Source: Tubiluchus corallicola
Lineage: Eukaryota; Priapulida; Priapulimorpha; Priapulimorphida; Tubiluchidae
Reading direction: 5' to 3'
Assembly: GCA_030141605.1 (NCBI GenBank)
Contig: JAQGDQ010000195.1
Location: 1-64,000, forward strand
Length of the DNA stretch: 64,000 nt
Shown in pieces: positions 1 through 10,504 of the stretch (positions are counted from its first letter, which is position 1; each line of letters opens with the position of its first letter). The position numbers and the translations under genes were made by a program. The notes under the pieces were generated by a model. The model searched no databases. It saw only the letters and a program-made list of their open reading frames with translations, and was not told the DNA's origin.

Positions 1-61
1 TGATTGATTGCGAATGGCTATAGTGTCGCTTTCTTTGATTTGGTAACCAGTAAACATTACT

Positions 62-304
62 TCAATACATTAATTTTGCATACAGATCCTTGTTCTTAGT
101 TGTGTTCACGCATATACATGTACGGTCTCCTCTTTGTTTCTTGTTGCCATGCGTCCCCATACAAACGCTGGTCCTCATTATGGGAAAAATAGAGTTGCAA
201 GTGAATGAATGAGAATCATCATTTATAAACGAGGCTACACTTCCTGACACAGCGATGGAAAGGGTAAGCAGTACAAAAGAAATATCACATATAGCCCTAC
301 GCAT
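62..304 (-). CDS. Possible small secreted cysteine-rich protein
   Basis: An 80-residue open frame starts at the ATG at 304 (MRRAICDISFVLL...). Residues 1-24 look like a signal peptide: a basic N-terminus, a hydrophobic core, and small residues (SGSVA) at the cut. The remaining ~56 residues are polar and basic and contain four cysteines spaced C-x11-C-x14-C-x-C, ending in the cluster TCIC. The frame is open for 23 further codons upstream, without an ATG. I recognise no family. Small disulfide-rich secreted peptides look like this, but so does a chance ORF, and a missing first exon is possible. It lies tail-away from the neuropeptide exon on the other strand. No transcript evidence is visible. 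Confidence 0.28.
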   Translation of the reverse strand: MRRAICDISFVLLTLSIAVSGSVASFINDDSHSFTCNSIFPIMRTSVCMGTHGNKKQRGDRTCICVNTTKNKDLYAKLMY

Positions 305-804
305 AGAAACAAGGGCGATGGTGACAACGACAAAACAAACGTCATCACCGGCATAACTGGCGCGAAGTTTCAACAGTTAAACTCAGCATATGTGTCTCAG
401 GCAAATTCTTTTGAAAAAAATTTTGAAATTACTACATCGCTTGAAAAATTTTGACCAAAACAGGATATTTTGATTTAAAACCTGGAAGGATTTAAATTCA
501 TCTAGTTATTAATGAAAGGAATGGCTATTTGCCATTTCGGTCATTGGCTGTGTTTTTCATTGCCTAACCAGGTCCAGCGTTGTTTAACTACGGCAGCCAA
601 ACACAATTTTAGATATTTAAGCTGTAAAGAAAACATTGACACTGATCACTGTAATGAGTTAAAAGCCTTAAGAAAGCGTACTCCTGCTTCCTCGACCAAA
701 TATGCTAATTTATTAAAGTAACATGCTATTAATAATAATAGAGGCCACATTGAAAATGAGTGTTACTTTAATGTTAACTGGTGGGCTATGGACAAAAGAA
801 GATT
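305..804. other. Unassigned AT-rich stretch
   Basis: No gene or repeat is recognised. A 69-codon plus-strand frame at 512-721 has no domain, no signal peptide and no splice support. The first exon of the neuropeptide gene, which should hold its signal peptide, was not found here and may lie upstream of the window. Confidence 0.4.
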
Positions 805-836
805 GATGATGATGATAGTGATGATGATGATGATAG

Positions 837-879
<43 letters not shown>

Positions 880-881
880 AG

Positions 882-969
<88 letters not shown>

Positions 970-996
970 AATAGTTGTTGTTGTTGTTGTTGTTGC
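805..996. repeat. (GAT)n microsatellite followed by (GTT)n
   Basis: About 55 nearly uninterrupted GAT triplets (805-969) are followed by eight GTT triplets (973-996). The long poly-Asp, poly-Met and poly-His frames here are products of the repeat, not genes. It sits about 90 bases before the acceptor of the neuropeptide exon, so it is probably intronic. Confidence 0.97.
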
Positions 997-1084
997 TGAT
1001 GTCGTTATTATTATTGTTATAATTTTTTTTATTACACGGTTTAAATATCAGTTTAAACAATTTTTTCTGTTATTATTTTTTCAG

Positions 1085-1325
1085 AGGCAAGCCACTGATT
1101 CGGTTAGGACGTCGAGTTCCAGTTGTCCGGATAGGTCGAGTGCCGGTTGTTCGTCTCGGACGAGTTCCAACAGTCCGACTTGGACGTGAGTTAGAGGAGG
1201 AAGACGTCAAGGAGATGCTGAAGGAAAACATGTTGGCTCTGCTCGCAGACTCTCTTGATGACGGTATCCAAGAAAGGGGACCACCAACGCCAAGACTTGG
1301 TCGAGAGTTTGAAACGGAAAGCTAA
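1085..1325 (+). CDS. Neuropeptide precursor, 3' exon (RL/RI-amide peptides)
   Basis: This is the last exon of a multi-copy neuropeptide precursor. A pyrimidine-rich acceptor ends at 1084. The frame starts with the third base of a split codon and runs to TAA at 1323. It encodes GK, PLIRLGRR, VPVVRIGR, VPVVRLGR and VPTVRLGR in direct succession, then an acidic spacer (ELEEEDVKEML...), then GPPTPRLGR and a short tail. Each unit ends in Gly plus a basic residue, the standard signal for cleavage and C-terminal amidation. Predicted products are PLIRL-amide, VPVVRI-amide, VPVVRL-amide, VPTVRL-amide and GPPTPRL-amide. The last resembles the PRL-amide end of pyrokinin/neuromedin-U-type peptides. The signal-peptide exon is not in view. 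A poly(A) signal AATAAA lies at 1419. The precursor nature is nearly certain from the repeated sites; the family assignment is an inference. Confidence 0.85.
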
Positions 1326-2109
1326 TCAATCATTGGACTTCACTGATTTTTTTTGTAGCTGTTTCTGTGCTCATTCACTTACTTTACTGCAATGTGCTGG
1401 CAAGTGAAAAAAATACAAAATAAAAACTTAGTGTTAGGAAGATTGGAGGCTTGTGTTTGATCTTAAGATAATATATTATCCCTTCCTATGACGTCACCTA
1501 AACATGCGAAATAAACGTATTAATAAAACTTATAGAACTAACATTTGCAGAACAATTTTCGTAAATAAATACTGAAACTTTTGCTGTCTAAAGTTTGCGT
1601 TTGACTTTCTAACACCATCTTAAAGGAAAAGCCGAACTTAAAGCACAAGAAAAGTGGTACCCGAAGAAGGTTTCAGAAAAATCGCCTTGAAAATTATATT
1701 ACTTTGTAGCAATTTCATGCGTATATCGCGCTCGCGTTGGGTTGGATTTTTTGTTTATTTTCATTTTAAACTTCCTGCAATACTGTTCCGACGGCGCCAT
1801 TACATGACGTCACTTACGCAAACATAAATCAGGGAAAGAAGAAAAGTACAGGTTAAATTATGTCCCAAAAAAACTTTCTATGCAAAATTATACTAACCTG
1901 CTAGAAAGACTTATATAACTAGAAAAGAAAATTATTAATTATTTAAATATTTTCATTAATTGGTAAAATGTCGCTGACTCGCCCTCCAGGGTGCAACACT
2001 CACTAACCAAAAACGTATTTTTAATCTTATTATACAGTAATTTTAAATTTTACTTAGTTAGTGACGTGTATGCTACGAATGCTCTATTTTTTGTTAAACA
2101 TTACTCAGT
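1326..2109. other. 3' UTR and intergenic stretch
   Basis: The first ~110 bases are the presumed 3' UTR of the neuropeptide gene. The rest is AT-rich with no recognised gene. Two perfect CRE-type palindromes TGACGTCA occur at 1489-1496 and 1805-1812; their function is unknown. Confidence 0.5.
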
Positions 2110-2790
2110 GTTATCTAAACTTTAAATGACTTATCGTCAAAATGGCTGCATCTAACAGTCATCGCAGAAGTTTAAATTTACAAGTTTCATACAGCGTTAT
2201 TACCGACGCAAGTCCAATACGCAAAAAGGCAGTATTTAAGTGGTATAAAATTTGAAGACGAATGTTTTAAGCGTCTTGCAAGTTGGGTGTTTTCTTGTGC
2301 TTTAAGAAAATTTATTTCATTGATCGCGAAAATTATTAGTAATAGAACTGCGATAAATCTTTCGTGTAATTAGTTTAATCACTTTAAAGTCACTATCATT
2401 TGACACTTAGGCGCTCCCATTCTGGACATTGATTCATCCACCACTGACGTAGTTCACAGACTGAAGAAAAACAGCGCTGCTGTCAATTTCAGCCGAAGGT
2501 AAAAAAGCTTTCACAAAAAATTAGATAATTAATTTTGTGATGTTTTTGTTTGCAAGAACATTAGGTAAGCTACAGAAGTTTGAATTAGCTCAAGCAGTGC
2601 GGACACGAAAAGTCACAACATCCACCAGTTACGTCATTATTTTTAGATGAATGGCGGCTGTCAGAGCACTTGAAAAGTTCTATACAGCTATAGTATAAAT
2701 TAACTTTATGCTTTGTAGACATCTACTGCAAATTTCTTCGTAATGATTTTCTAAATTCAAGTGATAACAGTAAAATAAACCCGATATGCA
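2110..2790. repeat. Dispersed repeat, copy 1
   Basis: Two blocks recur elsewhere. Block R1 (about 2110-2310, around TCATCGCAGAAGTTTAAATT) appears reverse-complemented at about 5000-5160 and 7940-8080. Block R2 (about 2340-2785, from the AATCACTTTAAAGTCAC region to GTGATAACAGTAAAATAAAC) appears in direct orientation at about 5380-5810. Copies are clearly diverged. There is no open frame, so this is probably a non-autonomous transposable element. Confidence 0.75.
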
Positions 2791-3839
2791 AAGTGACCTG
2801 TCCTTTCTGCGAACAAGTAAAATTAGAGAACAAAACCAAAATCAGCAAATACATATTAAATACACGTGACAAATACACGTGACACATATTTTGTCACGTG
2901 AACACTGCACATAATAATATATGGAAGTTGTTTTCCACATTGGTAGACTCGAGATGCTCATATTTTCCAATGCTGTTTTAGCGTTGTTTGTTTTAAAATA
3001 TAAACTACGTTATATTGCCATTGTGCGACCTGCCTTCCTCAAGACGGCAAATAATTAATCACAAAAATAATCACAGTGCATAGAGTTTTTAAACTTTTGT
3101 TGTTTTTTTAATTATAGTACTTTTTCATTTAGACAACACGTAATCTTTCAAAAAACACCCACGCATGAAATTAAACGGATCAGTTGAAGCTCTGCTTTTA
3201 GTCCGCTCTTTAAGGCTAAATTTTGATGAAATGGGAACTGAGTGTTGCCAACTTTCAGGAGTGGTCTATAGGCATTTCAACAGCGTTCTTTTTAGGTTCT
3301 TACAAAATTTTGCATTTCGGTCAGCTGTCCCGGGACACTAAAAGGTCAAGAAATAGTCCTACACTTTGGAGGCTTGTCCAAAGAGTACTTGGAACATACA
3401 AACTAGCCAAATTACATCATCAGTACCCCACAAGTCATTTCGCGGATTCAACAGTCTGGTCTAAGAGGGCCAAAATGTGGAATTTTAGAGTAGTGTCCAA
3501 AAATGCTATAAGAATGGCCTACGGAATCATTCCTGAAAGTTTAGCAGTTGTATCCAGTCAGTTCCTATTCAGCTAACAGACGGAATTATTTGATGGAAAC
3601 TCCAAGCACCAGCACAATAATTATTCTACTGTTTTTCTATCCCGGTCTCTCTTTATCTTCTTATTAGTTATAAGGAGGGAAAGTGTAACCCTGATTTTTA
3701 GAGTTCAACATGAAACCGGCATGCGGTTTTACTGAAAAAGTTAAGTTAGTATAGCTTAATTTTGGGCTTAAACTTTAACTTTAAAGGAAGGAACAAGTCA
3801 CTGAGTATGTTAGTATTATTTTATTGTTAGCATTTAAAC
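2791..3839. other. Intergenic, nothing recognised
   Basis: AT-rich sequence. A 117-codon plus-strand frame at 3223-3576 matches no family I know, has no splice signals or membrane segments of note, and is not called as a gene. Confidence 0.4.
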
Positions 3840-4645
3840 TTAGAAAAATGTAACAAAGAAATTTGCAAAGGCCTAATGAAACGTAGTGAAGTACCTTTAC
3901 TTCTTTACCGTGAATGTAGAATTATGCAATTAGATGATTTAATCAAATTGAATATTGCAGTATTCATGTATAAATGCAATAATAGACTATTTCCTAAGTT
4001 TTTTGCAATTCCTGTCAAATTGACATGTAAGAGACATAATACAAGATTTAATCAATACATTGTGCCTTTCTGTAGAACCAACATAGCCAAACATTTTATA
4101 ATATATCAAGGACCAAAAGTCTGGAATGAAATTTGTCAATCCGCAAAAAATAGCAGATCTATTACTAGATTTAAAAAAATGCTAAAAAATCAAATTTTAA
4201 GTAAGTATCAGTGAGCAATTAAAATTTCTCTCTGTATCCATCCTCACAGTAGTTGCAAAACAGTGGTGTTAGTTTAATCAAGTTATTTTAATTTTACATA
4301 CTATTAAAAAATTATAGTCTTTCTATCTTTTATATCATTCCATATATGAGTTTCATTCATTACATCATTCCATTTTAAGCACTAACGTTTTTTTATCACG
4401 ATTCACTTTAAATTTTCAGATTATCTCCATTACTTTTTTTCTCTATCACTGTGTGGGACAATCTAACAAGCCCTGCTTTTTGATTGCCCACAACACATTT
4501 ACCTTCGTTTATAAGTGAATAGTGCTTGAGGCTTTTTCTGTGCAGTATTTTTTATTTGTATTATATCCATTGTAGGCCCTTTCACTAGATATTGTATATG
4601 TAACCTGTAAATGTGTAATGTGAAATAAATGACTTATGACTTATG
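3840..4645 (+). mobile_element. CR1/L2-like LINE, 5'-truncated 3' end
   Basis: The frame at 3876-4214 encodes the C-terminal end of a non-LTR reverse transcriptase. The features are LDDLIKLNIAVFMYKC, a block with RHNTRFNQ, then GPKVWNEI and finally RFKKMLKNQIL, which together match the thumb/C-terminal pattern of CR1/L2/Rex-type elements. About 400 bases of 3' UTR follow, ending in AATAAATGACTTATGACTTA, a short tandem tail typical of this group. The endonuclease and the catalytic YADD region are missing, so the copy is dead on arrival. It is not a host gene. Confidence 0.85.
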
Positions 4646-4999
4646 ACTAAAGAACTACCGATAGAGTGATAAATTTAATATATACTATTTCCGAATAGAA
4701 ATTTTCAGATGGCGGTGGTTGTCGCCTTTCACTTGAAAATCTCGACGTTGCTAGGTGACTTCATGATCTTCTGTAAGCGCACTGCACAATGCACGTAAAG
4801 TGACTTTGCAATCATACGGCACACCCGTTTCTATATTTCAGTCAGTATCTTGCGTTTGCTTTAACATTCTAGAAAGTCATATTATAGATTGGAATGTTTG
4901 TTAAGTAAATAGACGTCACTGAAACACCCCAAAACACACCAGAACGCCAAAATTCATCAACCAACATTTTATGGTAGCTCAGCAACACAAGGCATTAAA

Positions 5000-5940
5000 G
5001 CACAAGGAAAACCCATTTCATAAATAAAGTGGAAAAATTCGTCTTCAAATTTCATATCTTACATGCTGTCTCATTGCATACAAGGCTTGCGTTAGCTAAC
5101 CCTGTATACAACCTGTAAATTTAAACTCCTGCGATGACCGTTAGGCGCATACATTTGGACGTAAATCATTTTGGACAATGTGTAAAGTTTGCATTAGTAG
5201 CACACTCTTTGCTAACTAAGCAAAAGTATAGATTACTTTATTCTTGTCAATAAGATCAATAATGTGTTTTTTGTGTATCAATGATTCACACTGGGCTGGC
5301 GATGCAATTAAAGGAAAGGTCAAGCCTTCTGGGAAGTTTGGCTTATTGTAATGTTTGCGAAAAAATTTAGATGGATTTAGTAATAAAAGTTGTGATAAGC
5401 GTCTCGTATAATTACTAAAATCACTCTAAAGTCGCCACAATTTCACGCTTGGGCGCGTCCATTTTGGACTCCCATTTTTCCACCAATGACGTCGTTCATC
5501 AGCTGAAGAAAAACAGCTTATTGTTACTTTGCGTCAGAAGTCTAACATGTTTTCACAAAAAAGATAGATAGCTAATTTTGCGATATATTTCGATGACTAT
5601 TAGGTAGGCCGCAGAAGTTCGAATTACTTTAAGCAGCGCACGCTTACGGAAAGCCACGATAAGTTAACGAAAAATCACGAATTCCACCAGTTACGTCACA
5701 AATTTCAAGTGAATGGCGGCTACCCCCGCACCTCAACATTTCTATTCGACTGTAGCATAAAATAACTTTATGCTTTATAGACAGTTTAAGTGATAACAGT
5801 AAAATAAACCCAACCCGTTAACCAGCTTGTTCTTCTCTATAAATTATTTTAAGAGTTCCTTTTCAATTACGCAAGTCTTTCAAACAGGTAAGCGTTCTGG
5901 TAAGTATTGTCACTTTGTGTGGAGACTTTTGAGATATACT
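5000..5940. repeat. Dispersed repeat, copy 2
   Basis: It begins with the R1 block in reverse orientation relative to copy 1 (about 5000-5160). A block at 5200-5310 also occurs at about 8300-8400. The R2 block (about 5320-5810) is in the same orientation as copy 1. The end at about 5860-5935 matches 8470-8560. The R2 part reads as if inserted into, or combined with, the longer unit seen at 7940-8560. Confidence 0.72.
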
Positions 5941-5967
5941 TTAAAATTCCCCTTTCTCACCTTTTAA

Positions 5968-6423
5968 CCCTTTCATACCCGTTGTATCCCGTAGGATACG
6001 AGAATATTGTCTGCCTTTAAAATTAATAAAATTTTAAAACTGACAGTTATTTGATCTGTTAATAGTTATTTTGATTTAAGCCAATAACAATTGACTAAAA
6101 AGGTGATAAAATGGCAAACTAGAAAATCTACATAGCATAAAAAACTGCACAAGGTACAGTACTTTAGAGACGACTTTGTACAGATCAGCATAGCATGCAT
6201 ACTAAATGTCTTAAATACTTAAAAAAATTATCAACAGTTGCAAAATGAAGCACATTTTATGCTTCCATTGAATCCCAATGTATCCCGTGGGATACAGGTT
6301 ATATTTAGCACTCGGGCACAGGTAGAAAAAATAACTATTATGTGTAAACAAGATGGACGTACTGAACAAAAGTACCAAGCCAAAATTTTTTTCTTATTAA
6401 AAAATAATTTGGGACTGAAAGGG
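5968..6423. mobile_element. piggyBac-like MITE with TTAA duplications
   Basis: A 456-bp element is flanked on both sides by TTAA (5964-5967 and 6424-6427). Its ends are imperfect inverted repeats: CCCTTTCATACCC on the left, and TTGGGACTGAAAGGG on the right. TTAA targets and CCC-type ends are the hallmark of the piggyBac superfamily. The inside has no transposase, so it would move only in trans. Two near-palindromes, GTATCCCGTAGGATAC (near 5984) and GTATCCCGTGGGATAC (near 6280), sit towards the two ends and could be subterminal transposase-binding motifs. Confidence 0.8.
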
Positions 6424-7202
6424 TTAACTTTGTTATCAGTTTTTGCTGCACAAAAGTGTATTTATTTAATCATAATACAATAAAGCTGCATTAGAATGAT
6501 AAGTATTAGAATGATAGATTAAATAAACAAAACGCACGGACTAATAAAGTTGTATACAAACATTTTCTGGTAACTCACTAACGCAAGGCTTTAACATTGT
6601 TAATAAATTCTCCTGCCTGATGTCTGTCGACCAGCTGACAGAAGTGAACTTGATTATTCAAATCCCAATTGTTTAAAAGCGCATTTTCTCTTAATCATTA
6701 AAAGTAAATAGTTAGCAGAATTTAGCAGCTATATATTGCTAACCCTATTCATTAACACCATCAGTTACAGACACTCTGAGTAATTATCTTACCTACAGTT
6801 TCTATGCGCATTCAGATGCTATAACGAAAGACTGTTTGAATAATTCAGTACGCGCATGAGCTGTAAGGTAAGGTATATTAATAGGATTACTTATTTATCA
6901 GCGTTTAGTTGCTGATTTTAGTCAGTGTGCTATTTCAAAATCAGAAGTGTGACGTGAATCTTGTTGTCTAGTGATTTTTTGCATTGGCAAGATGAGTGTA
7001 GTTTAAATTTGTGTATAAGAGCAAACTCGACGCTTGAATGCGAAATTCAGCGGACACAATTAAATTTCGTTTTTTCTGTTAAAGTGTCCTTAAAGTTTTT
7101 TTCAAAATGTGGGGACGTGTTTTCATAACTAGATTTAAAGCATGGCTGAATTTAAAATAATAAAAATAACTACAAAAAGCGTTAAAAATGCATGGCTAAA
7201 GC

Positions 7203-7610
7203 GCTCTCTCTCTCACACTCACTCACTCACTCACTCTATCTCTCTCTCTCTCCTTTCTTATCTCTCTGTCTCTCTCTCTGTCTCTCTCTCTCGCTCTCTC
7301 TCTCTCTTTCCCTCTCTCTCTCTTTCTCTTTCCCTCCCTTTCTCTCTTTCTCTTCCTCTTTCTTTCCTTCTTTGAGGGAAAACAATGTATTCATTGTTTA
7401 ATAAAAAGACTAATAATAATAGTAATTTCTTTCTTCTCTCTCTCTCCCTTTCCCCCCTCTCTCTCCTATGTGTCTCTTTTTCTGTTTCTCTTTTTTCTGT
7501 CTTTTTTCCATTTTTCTCATTCCTTCTTAATTTCTTTCAACTTACTTTCTCTTTCTCCCACTCTCAAATTACTTTCTGTCACACTCGATCACTCTTTTCT
7601 TCCTAAATTT
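7203..7610. repeat. Long CT-rich (polypyrimidine) tract
   Basis: Mostly (CT)n with CACT, CTTT and CCTT variants, from 7203 to 7374 and again from about 7433 to 7610, split by about 60 bases of ordinary sequence. The Leu/Ser-rich frames across it are low-complexity artefacts. Mirror-symmetric pyrimidine tracts of this length can form triplex DNA. Confidence 0.95.
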
Positions 7611-7939
7611 TTTTTTATTATTCTTCAGATTTTTATTCTTCTCACTTGTTCACTTGTTTCACTTTTGCGGATCTTTCGTCAAGTTTTTTTTAGTTATTTT
7701 TTCTGTCGACTTTGCCTCTGTATATAAACATCAAGTTACATTGCTTGTCTCCACCATTCTCTAATGATACCGGAAATATTCATTTCTTCTTCTTCTTTTA
7801 GACATTTTAAAATTAAATAAATTCTGGATTACTGGATTACTACTGCAAATCAGATTCACTATTGGGGAAATTATTGCTGCATACAACATATCTAAAGAAC
7901 AACTAAAAAAAAACTTATACTATTTATAAATTCCTTATA

Positions 7940-8560
7940 AATAAAGCTTAGAATGTCGTCTTGAAATGTTATATCACTTACATGTTGTCTTTTTGCACAC
8001 AGAGTTTGCGTCAGTAGCTTCGCTGTATAAAATTTGTAAATCTAACGTTCCGCCAGGATCGTTAAGCGCAGCCATTTTAACGGTAATTCCTACCATAAGC
8101 TAGCTTCTTAGGTCTCTAGCGCAGAATTCACGAATTGTATCATATTTTTATATAACAAAAACTGATTATCGATGCACATGTAATGCATATCTATATGTTT
8201 ATTGCGAAATAGATCTATTAAATCTAAAAAAAATCTAAAAATATGAAACAAGTTTAGATGACATGCGTAAAATTTTAAATTATAATCAGAGCATTCGTCG
8301 AACACCCTTCACTAACTGAGCAAAAGTATAAATTATTGTATATTGTCAGTAAGACCAATGACATATATTTTGGTGAATCAATGGTGCACACTGGGATAGC
8401 GACGCAGTGCCGTTTTACCAGGTGGCATGAATACTTTAAATTATTGGTATTAAGGATTTTCTTTTCCAATGGCATTAGTCTTTCAAACAGACAAGCGTAA
8501 TGCCAAGTATTGAAACTATGTATGGAAAGTTATTTGGGGTAGGGAAATACTTTAAAATTT
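7940..8560. repeat. Dispersed repeat, copy 3
   Basis: Same family as 5000-5310 and 5860-5940, in the same orientation as copy 2. It carries the reverse R1 block (about 7940-8080), the AGCAAAAGTATAAATTA block (about 8305-8400) and the TCTTTCAAACAG end (about 8470-8560). It lacks the R2 block. No coding capacity. Confidence 0.72.
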
Positions 8561-9010
8561 TGTTTAATTTCCCCTTAAATAGTCACTATAAATTAAGGAC
8601 TCTACCCTCTTAACTTCCCATTTCTGAATACCTTACATATATAATAGGAATTTTAGCACCTGTGTTTCATAGGGGTCTCAGCATATCAAAGCCCATAGAT
8701 CCTTTAACAAGTCGTTTTTATGATCAAATATTGACCCTATGTCAAATATCAAGTATAAACGAGCATTTGACAGGAATATCAAGCCGAAATCATGTAAGAA
8801 AGCATGTCCCGTCACTTTAGTTCAACAAACGTCTGAGAAAAGAGGAAATTTAATCATGTGTCTTTTCGTGTGCTTATGGACCTAGGAGATGTCGAGTGCT
8901 TGGCGTGCTTCTGTATAATATCCTATTTTGGTGAGGGCTATACATTATTGTGAACTCCAAACTAACGTGGTAATAAAGGCTTGAACAACGTGTAGACGGT
9001 TTTATGAACA

Positions 9011-10504
9011 ATGTGGACACACAGTTTTAGGCGCCATAGTGCTTTGATAACAACATTTGGGCTTCAAACTTTACTTGCTCTGTCAATGATGTTGCATTTC
9101 TACGGCGAGCCGGTTGTTAGAAACCCTTGTGTTGAGCCCGAATCGAGGGCTTTGGCTCGTCGTGATAATGCCCTTCTTTCCTTAAACGAATCTCTGGATC
9201 AAGAACATTTCATAACTGCGGGGAAATTACGCGATGCCCAGTGGTCACTGTTGAATGGTACTAACACCGCGACCTACTCCGCCTTTTACGACAATCGTTT
9301 AGCATCTCCAATCGTTCGCGTTATTGGTGTAACGCCACGCAAAGGAAAGGAACCTCCTATTTTTTGTCATTTACTGTACGGGGATGCAAATATTAGGACC
9401 ACTAAGGCATCTGTGCAAATCCTGCCAGAAAACCACAGAACGCATTATTCTGCAGCATACATAAACTGCGACATATCTGACAAGGCTGTGTCGGTAGCTG
9501 TAGGTCTCAGTGTTTCCAATAAAATTGGACCATCTGAGGACTGGATTAAGATTGTTTCAAATAAAATTAGTGATGAAGACCGACAGACATTTGGACTTTG
9601 CTTGCCTGTGCTTTTTGAAGGAGATGTACCACTAAACCCAGTGCAGCTAATAGAATTCTTCGAGATGATTAAGATGTTTGGTGTGGATCATGTCACTGCA
9701 TACATAGGAACAATGAGTGATGATACAAAGAAAGTTATTAACTCCTATGTAGAAAAGGGCTTTCTTACAACTCTGGACTTTGCATTGCGGTCTAGTACAG
9801 TTCGCAGAGGTCTTAATGCTTCTGATGGTAAAAAGTGGGACGTGTGGTATGGCGGACAACTGGCTTGTATTAATGATTGCTTATACAGATATATGTATAG
9901 ATTTAAGTACATAGCTTTCCAAGACTTGGATGAATTCATTTTACCAAAACTGCACGCAAACTGGACGGAGATGCTTCATTACATTCAGTCACAGAGCGGC
10001 AACATGGATGAAAACCTTGTTGGAAAAAACACAACGCTCGATGCTCGTAAAAATCAGAGGAATCTCAGAAGCGCTCAAAATGCGGCAGGATTTTCGTTTA
10101 GAAATAACTTCGTCTATTACGATAATAAAAGTGTCCACGAATCATGTGAGAACATAACCCAAGAACTTGCTCTTCTTAAAACCAATTTCACCACATCGGG
10201 TCGTTATTGGATAAGAAGGTGGAGATCTAAGATGATTGTGAGACCAGAACGAATAGTAATAATGGGAATTCACCAAACGCACAAGTTACTTGGTGGAAAA
10301 TATTTCGAATATGATGTACCAGTTAACATTGGAATATTGCATCATTTGAGGGAAGGCGCTTTGAGAAATGCAACGTTACGAATGCAAATCCCGTTCACAG
10401 AACGTGAGATTCTCAACCCATCGACTCCAGAATACTCCACCTCTTGGAAATCACAGCTGGTAAAGACTTCACAAAATTCTTATAGAAGAGTCTTTTGCAA
10501 ATAA
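9011..10504 (+). CDS. Family-92 glycosyltransferase (DUF23 type), intronless
   Basis: A single-exon 497-residue type II membrane protein. A short cytosolic tail (RRH) is followed by a membrane anchor at about residues 12-31 and a lumenal stem with N-glycosylation sequons, which places it in the Golgi. The catalytic part has the GT92 order: LCLPVLFEGDVPLNPVQLIEFFEMI (about 197-221, given in two halves by sense), HVTAYIG, then WYGGQLACINDCLYRY, then AFQDLDEFILP with the DLD motif at 305-307. Known GT92 members in worms and vertebrates transfer galactose to N-glycan core fucose or related acceptors. The substrate here cannot be read from sequence. Length and start fit the family, and no in-frame ATG precedes it closely. 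AATAAA lies at 10525, 21 bases after the stop. Confidence 0.9.
   Translation: MWTHSFRRHSALITTFGLQTLLALSMMLHFYGEPVVRNPCVEPESRALARRDNALLSLNESLDQEHFITAGKLRDAQWSLLNGTNTATYSAFYDNRLASPIVRVIGVTPRKGKEPPIFCHLLYGDANIRTTKASVQILPENHRTHYSAAYINCDISDKAVSVAVGLSVSNKIGPSEDWIKIVSNKISDEDRQTFGLCLPVLFEGDVPLNPVQLIEFFEMIKMFGVDHVTAYIGTMSDDTKKVINSYVEKGFLTTLDFALRSSTVRRGLNASDGKKWDVWYGGQLACINDCLYRYMYRFKYIAFQDLDEFILPKLHANWTEMLHYIQSQSGNMDENLVGKNTTLDARKNQRNLRSAQNAAGFSFRNNFVYYDNKSVHESCENITQELALLKTNFTTSGRYWIRRWRSKMIVRPERIVIMGIHQTHKLLGGKYFEYDVPVNIGILHHLREGALRNATLRMQIPFTEREILNPSTPEYSTSWKSQLVKTSQNSYRRVFCK

Noticed and set aside
713..1060. Long poly-His, poly-Asp and poly-Met frames
   Set aside because: They are translations of the GAT/GTT microsatellite in different frames, with no flanking coding signal.
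3223..3576. 117-codon plus-strand ORF
   Set aside because: No domain, splice support or related copy; base composition equals its surroundings.
7142..7727. Leu/Ser-rich frames
   Set aside because: Products of the polypyrimidine tract.
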